A DNA stretch of 9,426 nucleotides from positions 1 through 9,426 of the forward strand of contig DLFD01000066.1 in NCBI GenBank assembly GCA_002482005.1, given 5' to 3'. Below are positions 5,329 to 9,426 of the stretch, piece after piece. Made by a program: the position numbers and the translations under genes. Position 1 is the first letter of the stretch, and each line of letters starts with the position of its first letter. The notes under the pieces were generated by a model. It did no database searches and was not told where the DNA came from. It saw only the letters and a program-made list of their open reading frames with translations. Source of the DNA: Lachnospiraceae bacterium UBA7729. Its GTDB lineage: Bacteria; Bacillota; Clostridia; Lachnospirales; Lachnospiraceae.

Positions 5329-7101
5329 ATGGCAAAGGGAACAATCAAGAAGGTGGCCGGACCGCTTGTCGTTGCGACAGGCATGCGCGATGCCAACGTG
5401 TATGACGTATGCCGTGTCTCGAACAGGCACCTGATCGGTGAGATCATTGAGATCCACGGCGACGAGGCCTCCATTCAGGTATATGAGGAGACCGGAGGGC
5501 TGAAGCCGGGTGAACCGGTTGAGTCGACCGGAGCGCCTATGAGCGTCGAGCTCGGGCCGGGCCTTATCGGAAACATCTACGACGGAATTCAGAGACCGCT
5601 TGTCGATATCATGGAGCAGTCTCACAGCAACCTGCTTCAGAGAGGTATCCAGGTACCGTCTCTGAGCAGAGAGAAAGTATGGCACTTCAAGCCGGTCGCA
5701 AAGGCTGGCGACAAGGTCATCGGCGGCGACGTTCTTGGAACTGTCGATGAGACCCATATCGTAACACAGAAGATCATGGTTCCTCCGCTGATGAAGGGAA
5801 CCGTGAAGTCAATCAAGGAATGCGACGCCAGGGTCACCGATACGGTCTGCGTCCTGACCGACGATAAGGGCGAAGATCATGAGATCACCCTGGTCCAGAA
5901 GTGGCCGGTCCGCAGCGAGAGACCGTACGCACAGAAGCTCGCACCGGATAAGCCGCTGATCACCGGACAGCGTGTCATCGATGCTCTGTTCCCAATCGCC
6001 AAGGGCGGTGTTGCGGCTATCCCGGGACCTTTCGGATCCGGAAAGACGGTCGTACAGCATCAGCTGGCAAAGTGGGCAGAAGCAGACATCGTTGTCTACA
6101 TCGGCTGCGGCGAGCGTGGCAATGAGATGACGGACGTTCTGAACGAGTTCCCGGAACTGAAGGACCCGAAGTCCGGCTACTCTCTGATGGAGCGTACCGT
6201 TCTGATCGCGAATACCTCCGATATGCCGGTTGCGGCCCGTGAGGCTTCTATCTATACCGGAATCACCATCGCGGAGTACTTCCGTGACATGGGCTACTCG
6301 GTAGCTCTGATGGCTGACTCCACTTCCAGATGGGCCGAGGCTCTTCGTGAGATGTCCGGACGTCTGGAGGAGATGCCTGGCGAGGAAGGCTACCCGGCAT
6401 ACCTGTCATCCAGACTGGCTCAGTTCTATGAGAGAGCCGGCCGTGTCAGGGCACTCGGCTCTGACGGTCGTGAGGGAACTCTGAGCGCCATCGGCGCTGT
6501 CTCACCGGCAGGCGGCGATATCTCGGAGCCGGTTACCCAGGCTACCCTTCGTATCGTAAAGGTATTCTGGCGACTGGACGCACAGCTGGCATACGAGAGA
6601 CATTTCCCGGCTATCAACTGGCTGAGTTCCTACTCCCTGTACCTTGACTCGCTTGGAAAGTGGTTTGACGGCGAGACGGACAGCGAGTGGATGAAGCTCC
6701 GCGCGAAGATGATGAGGATCCTGCAGCAGGAATCCGAGCTGAAGGAAATGGTTCAGCTGGTCGGTATGGATGCCCTGGGGGCGAGCGACCGCCTTACCAT
6801 GGAGGCAGCGCGGTCCATCCGTGAGGACTTCCTGAACCAGAATGCATTCTCCGATACCGATACCTACACTCCGCTGGAGAAGCAGCACAAGATGATGAAG
6901 ATGATCCTTGCCTACTACGACAAGGGCCAGGAAGCCCTGAAGAATGGCGCGACCATCGATTCTCTGGTCAAGCTGCCGTGCCGTGAGGAGATCGGACGTT
7001 ACAAGTATACCGAGAACGAGAAGGTCGATTCCGAGTACGCACGTATCATGAAGGATCTTGACGATGCGATCGCAGCTGCCGTCTCGGCAGGCCAGCAGTA
7101 A
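5329..7101 (+). CDS. ntpA: V-type ATPase catalytic subunit A
   Basis: The 590-residue protein is the ATP-hydrolysing subunit of the A3B3 head (EC 7.1.2.2 for the H+ enzyme, 7.2.2.1 if Na+). Residues 1-70 form the N-terminal beta barrel. About 110-200 is the extra bulge domain found in A but not B. The nucleotide-binding domain follows, with Walker A GPFGSGKT (233-240), GCGERGNE (259-266) containing the catalytic glutamate E262 (E261 in E. hirae), and Walker B VALMADSTSRW (325-335). Next come PAYLSSRLAQFYERAGR (356-372) and a helical C-terminal domain from about 440. Length is normal (about 580-595). AGGAAAGG (5312-5319) lies nine bases before the ATG. An out-of-frame ATG at 5321 is ignored. 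Arginine is often CGT here, more than in subunits I or E, which suggests strong expression. Confidence 0.98.
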   Translation: MAKGTIKKVAGPLVVATGMRDANVYDVCRVSNRHLIGEIIEIHGDEASIQVYEETGGLKPGEPVESTGAPMSVELGPGLIGNIYDGIQRPLVDIMEQSHSNLLQRGIQVPSLSREKVWHFKPVAKAGDKVIGGDVLGTVDETHIVTQKIMVPPLMKGTVKSIKECDARVTDTVCVLTDDKGEDHEITLVQKWPVRSERPYAQKLAPDKPLITGQRVIDALFPIAKGGVAAIPGPFGSGKTVVQHQLAKWAEADIVVYIGCGERGNEMTDVLNEFPELKDPKSGYSLMERTVLIANTSDMPVAAREASIYTGITIAEYFRDMGYSVALMADSTSRWAEALREMSGRLEEMPGEEGYPAYLSSRLAQFYERAGRVRALGSDGREGTLSAIGAVSPAGGDISEPVTQATLRIVKVFWRLDAQLAYERHFPAINWLSSYSLYLDSLGKWFDGETDSEWMKLRAKMMRILQQESELKEMVQLVGMDALGASDRLTMEAARSIREDFLNQNAFSDTDTYTPLEKQHKMMKMILAYYDKGQEALKNGATIDSLVKLPCREEIGRYKYTENEKVDSEYARIMKDLDDAIAAAVSAGQQ

Positions 7102-7114
7102 GGGGGCTTTAGCA

Positions 7115-8488
7115 ATGGCAAAGGAATACAGAACAATACAGGAAGTTGCCGGCCCGCTGATGCTGGTGCGCGGCGTTGAGAATGTCGGATACGACGAGCT
7201 GGGCGAGATCGAGCTGGCAAACGGCGAGAAGCGCCGCTGCAAGGTCCTTGAGATCGATGGCGGCAACGCCCTGGTACAGCTGTTCGAGAACTCGACTGGT
7301 ATCAACCTTGAGACCAGTAAAGTCCGCTTCCTCGGAAGGCCTCTGGAGCTGGGAGTATCCGGCGACATGCTTTCCAGAGTCTTCGACGGACTGGGACGCC
7401 CGATCGACGGCGGCCCGGACATTCTGCCGGAGGAAAGACGTGACATCAACGGACTGCCGATGAATCCGGCTGCCCGTGCTTACCCGGAGGAGTTCATCCA
7501 GACAGGTATCTCCGCGATCGACGGGCTGAACACACTGGTCAGAGGCCAGAAGCTGCCGATCTTCTCGGCATCCGGTCTTCCACATGCACAGCTGGCTGCG
7601 CAGATCGCGCGTCAGGCAAAGGTCGTAGGTACCGATGAACCATTCGCCGTCGTATTTGCGGCTATGGGTATCACATTTGAGGAATCCAACTACTTCGTCG
7701 AGTCCTTCAAGGAGACAGGCGCGATCGACAGGACCGTCCTGTTCATGAACCTTGCGAATGACCCGGCTGTCGAGCGTATCGCTACTCCGCGTATGGCTCT
7801 GACCTGCGCTGAGTACCTTGCATTCGAGAAGAACATGCACGTTCTGGTCATCATGACCGACATCACGAACTACGCGGATGCTCTGCGTGAGATCTCCGCA
7901 GCCCGCAAGGAAGTCCCGGGACGCCGTGGATATCCGGGCTACATGTACACCGACCTTGCTTCCCTCTATGAGAGAGCAGGACGTCAGAAGGGCAAGAAGG
8001 GTTCCATCACTCTGATCCCGATCCTGACCATGCCGGAAGATGACAAGACCCACCCGATTCCGGACCTTACCGGATACATCACTGAGGGCCAGATTATTCT
8101 GAGCCGTGATCTTTACCGCAAGGGACTTGAGCCGCCGATCGATGTTCTTCCGTCTCTGTCCCGTCTGAAGGATAAGGGTATCGGAGTCGGCAAGACCAGA
8201 GAGGACCACGCCAACACGATGAACCAGCTGTTTGCGGCTTATGCACGAGGCAAGGACGCGAAGGAACTGATGGTCATCCTTGGTGAAGCTGCCCTGACCG
8301 ATACCGACAAGCTCTACGCGAAGTTCGCGGACGAGTTCGAAGAGAAGTATGTCAATCAGGGATACCGCAGTGACCGCTCGATCCAGGAGACCCTGGACCT
8401 TGGCTGGGATCTTCTGAGGATCCTTCCGAGAGAAGAGCTGAAGCGAATCAAAGAGGAGTATCTCGACAAGTACTACGACAAGAAGTGA
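7115..8488 (+). CDS. ntpB: V-type ATPase regulatory/non-catalytic subunit B
   Basis: The 457-residue protein is the non-catalytic partner that alternates with A and completes the three active sites. It has the N-terminal barrel (about 1-75), a central domain with SASGLPHAQLAAQIARQA (151-168) in place of a P-loop, the conserved ITFEESNYF (186-194) and MTDITNYADALREISAARKE (247-266). PSLSRL contains R350, the same number as the arginine finger in E. hirae NtpB. The usual bacterial SGLPHN reads SGLPHA here. Length is normal (about 455-465). I start at ATG 7115, 13 bases after ntpA stops and behind AAGGGGG (7101-7107). The open frame runs back to 7058 inside ntpA, but those 19 extra codons do not look like the family. 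Confidence 0.97.
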   Translation: MAKEYRTIQEVAGPLMLVRGVENVGYDELGEIELANGEKRRCKVLEIDGGNALVQLFENSTGINLETSKVRFLGRPLELGVSGDMLSRVFDGLGRPIDGGPDILPEERRDINGLPMNPAARAYPEEFIQTGISAIDGLNTLVRGQKLPIFSASGLPHAQLAAQIARQAKVVGTDEPFAVVFAAMGITFEESNYFVESFKETGAIDRTVLFMNLANDPAVERIATPRMALTCAEYLAFEKNMHVLVIMTDITNYADALREISAARKEVPGRRGYPGYMYTDLASLYERAGRQKGKKGSITLIPILTMPEDDKTHPIPDLTGYITEGQIILSRDLYRKGLEPPIDVLPSLSRLKDKGIGVGKTREDHANTMNQLFAAYARGKDAKELMVILGEAALTDTDKLYAKFADEFEEKYVNQGYRSDRSIQETLDLGWDLLRILPREELKRIKEEYLDKYYDKK

Positions 8489-8506
8489 GGGAAGGGGTGA
8501 TTCTAT

Positions 8507-9214
8507 ATGGCAAGTTCTACTGTCATCCCTACCCGAATGGAGCTCACCAGGCTAAAGAACAAGCTGACAACTGCGATCAGGGGTCACAAGCTCCTGAAGG
8601 ACAAGCGTGATGAGCTGATGAGGGAATTCCTTGAACTGGTCAGGGAAAACCGTCGTCTCAGAGAGAAAGTCGAGAAGGGGATCGAAGCTTCGAACCGGAA
8701 TTTCGCCCTTGCAAAGAGCTGCATGTCCGATGAGGCCGTCAGGGTCGCTTTCATGGCGCCCAAGCAGGGAGTTTCCCTGGACGTGTCTTACCGGAACATC
8801 ATGAGCGTAGACGTGCCGCAGTACACATTCCACACCAGGACCTCTGATGAGAATGATATGTACTCCTACGGCTTCGCATTCACGTCCGCAGACCTCGATG
8901 ATGCGGTAAAGAGTCTCTCCGGGGTCTTCCCGGATATGCTGAAGCTGGCCGAGACCGAGAAGTCCTGTCAGCTTCTGGCAGCCGAGATCGAGAAGACAAG
9001 GCGCCGCGTCAACGCGCTGGAGCACGTCATGATCCCGCAGCTTCAGGAAGATATCAAGTACATCACCATGAAGCTGGATGAGAATGAGAGATCGTCTCAG
9101 ATCCGCCTGATGAAGGTCAAGGATATGATGCTCGAGAAGACCCACCACTACACCGAGAAGGAAGAGAAGTGGGCTGAAGAGAAGATCGCAAGAGAGAATC
9201 AACAGATGCAGTGA
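8507..9214 (+). CDS. ntpD: V-type ATPase central shaft subunit D
   Basis: The 235-residue protein is the main rotating shaft, threaded through the A3B3 head and held at its base by F and C. It has two long antiparallel helices, about 10-75 and 150-225, with a shorter middle section. The N-terminal signature IPTRMELTRLKNKLTTAIRG (7-26) followed by HKLLKDKRDELM is diagnostic. Length is at the upper end of the family (about 205-235) because of a charged C-terminal tail (EEKWAEEKIARENQQMQ). GAAGGGGTGA ends seven bases before the ATG, and the gap from ntpB is 18 bases. It is the last gene of the operon, followed by a repeat-rich stretch and a terminator. Confidence 0.97.
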   Translation: MASSTVIPTRMELTRLKNKLTTAIRGHKLLKDKRDELMREFLELVRENRRLREKVEKGIEASNRNFALAKSCMSDEAVRVAFMAPKQGVSLDVSYRNIMSVDVPQYTFHTRTSDENDMYSYGFAFTSADLDDAVKSLSGVFPDMLKLAETEKSCQLLAAEIEKTRRRVNALEHVMIPQLQEDIKYITMKLDENERSSQIRLMKVKDMMLEKTHHYTEKEEKWAEEKIARENQQMQ

Positions 9215-9232
9215 TTCTGCGGATCCAACAAG

Positions 9233-9291
9233 ATTTTGCAAGTGCAATATAGAGAATTGCAAAATACGGGAAATTGCAAAAGCAAGCAATT
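9233..9291 (+). repeat. TTGCAAAA/GCAATT repeat cluster after ntpD
   Basis: In this AT-rich gap AATTGCAAAA occurs at 9255-9264 and 9272-9281, with a 17-base period. Its inverse ATTTTGCAA occurs at 9233-9241, making a nine-base inverted repeat with TTGCAAAAT (9257-9265). GCAAT (9244-9248) can also pair with ATTGC (9256-9260), and AATTGC (9272-9277) with GCAATT (9286-9291). It could form small hairpins ahead of the terminator or serve as a protein-binding site. No function can be assigned from sequence. Confidence 0.5.
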
Positions 9292-9299
9292 GATTGGGG

Positions 9300-9330
9300 A
9301 GCCCCGGCTGGTCAGCCGGGGCTTTTTCTT
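9300..9330 (+). terminator. Rho-independent terminator of the V-ATPase operon
   Basis: AGCCCCGGCT (9300-9309) pairs perfectly with AGCCGGGGCT (9314-9323) around a GGTC loop, giving a ten-base-pair GC-rich stem. It is followed by TTTTCTTTCTTT. It lies 85 bases after the ntpD stop and should end the nine-gene transcript efficiently. On the other strand the stem is followed by CCCC rather than a T-tract, so it acts in the + direction only. Confidence 0.93.
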
Positions 9331-9345
9331 TCTTTAAGTGACTTG

Positions 9346-9426
9346 CTGGCGAAGGAGCCCAAGAATTCCTGCTTTATCCTTCGCCGCGTGGCTGCCCTGG
9401 CCAGTTCGTCTGGCGAAGGAAACCAA
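9346..9426. repeat. Structured repeat-like segment beyond the terminator
   Basis: CTGGCGAAGGA occurs at 9346-9356 and 9410-9420. Including flanks, the 17-base copies at 9346-9362 and 9410-9426 differ at two positions, with a 64-base period. Between them TCCTTCGCC (9377-9385) is an exact inverse complement of GGCGAAGGA in either copy, so two exclusive nine-base-pair hairpins are possible. Two minus-strand frames are also open from the window edge, ending at 9334 (TAA) and 9312 (TGA). This may be an intergenic repeat element or the 3' end of a convergent gene, and the window edge prevents a decision. Confidence 0.45.

Noticed and set aside
5321..5331. Alternative ATG at 5321 for subunit A
   Set aside because: It is out of frame with the conserved protein. 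ATG 5329 has the correct frame and proper spacing from AGGAAAGG.
7058..7114. N-terminal extension of subunit B into the end of ntpA
   Set aside because: The extra 19 codons read through the ntpA 3' end in another frame and do not resemble the family. ATG 7115 has a good binding site and gives the usual N-terminus.
1..9426. CRISPR array, tRNA, rRNA, insertion sequence or defence system
   Set aside because: No regularly spaced repeats, cloverleaf, transposase motifs or toxin/defence domains were seen. All large genes belong to a single V-ATPase operon.

Overview
The window holds one complete operon for a V-type (A/V-type) rotary ATPase. All nine genes are on the + strand, in the order H(G)-I-K-E-C-F-A-B-D. 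This is close to the Enterococcus hirae ntp order (ntpF-I-K-E-C-G-A-B-D). The GC-rich Gram-positive style sequence, strong GGAGG-type ribosome binding sites, sigma-A-like promoter and gene order suggest a Firmicute, most likely a clostridial or Lachnospiraceae-type anaerobe. The taxon is inferred from gene content and style, not from a marker gene.

Layout. Positions 1-186 are non-coding or the far end of something upstream. They end in a LacI/CcpA-like palindrome next to a near-consensus promoter (-35 at 187-192, extended -10 at 207-215). The first gene, a peripheral-stalk coiled coil, most likely starts at TTG 301. A 167-base gap follows, then the membrane stator subunit I (777-2795), which overlaps by 4 bases the Na+-binding rotor-ring subunit K (2792-3274). 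After a 104-base gap with modest hairpins come stalk subunit E (3379-3969), ring-to-shaft connector C (3982-4950) and shaft subunit F (4943-5278). A 50-base gap with a GAAA-capped hairpin precedes catalytic A (5329-7101), then B (7115-8488) and shaft D (8507-9214). The operon ends at a strong intrinsic terminator (9300-9330). The last 80 bases are a structured repeat-like segment.

How it works together. A and B form the ATP-hydrolysing hexamer. D and F form the rotating shaft, and C joins the shaft to the ring of K subunits. I supplies the ion half-channels, and E plus H are the peripheral stalks that hold A3B3 still. Every subunit needed for a working enzyme is present and intact, with its key residues in place. 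Subunit K carries the full set of residues that bind Na+ in E. hirae NtpK, so a Na+-coupled enzyme is the best prediction.

I found no undescribed system. The points most worth a second look are regulatory or structural: the operator-like palindrome at the promoter, the unusual TTG start beside a competing ATG, the hairpin before ntpA, an acidic residue and proline in helix 3 of subunit K, and the repeat-like segment after the terminator.
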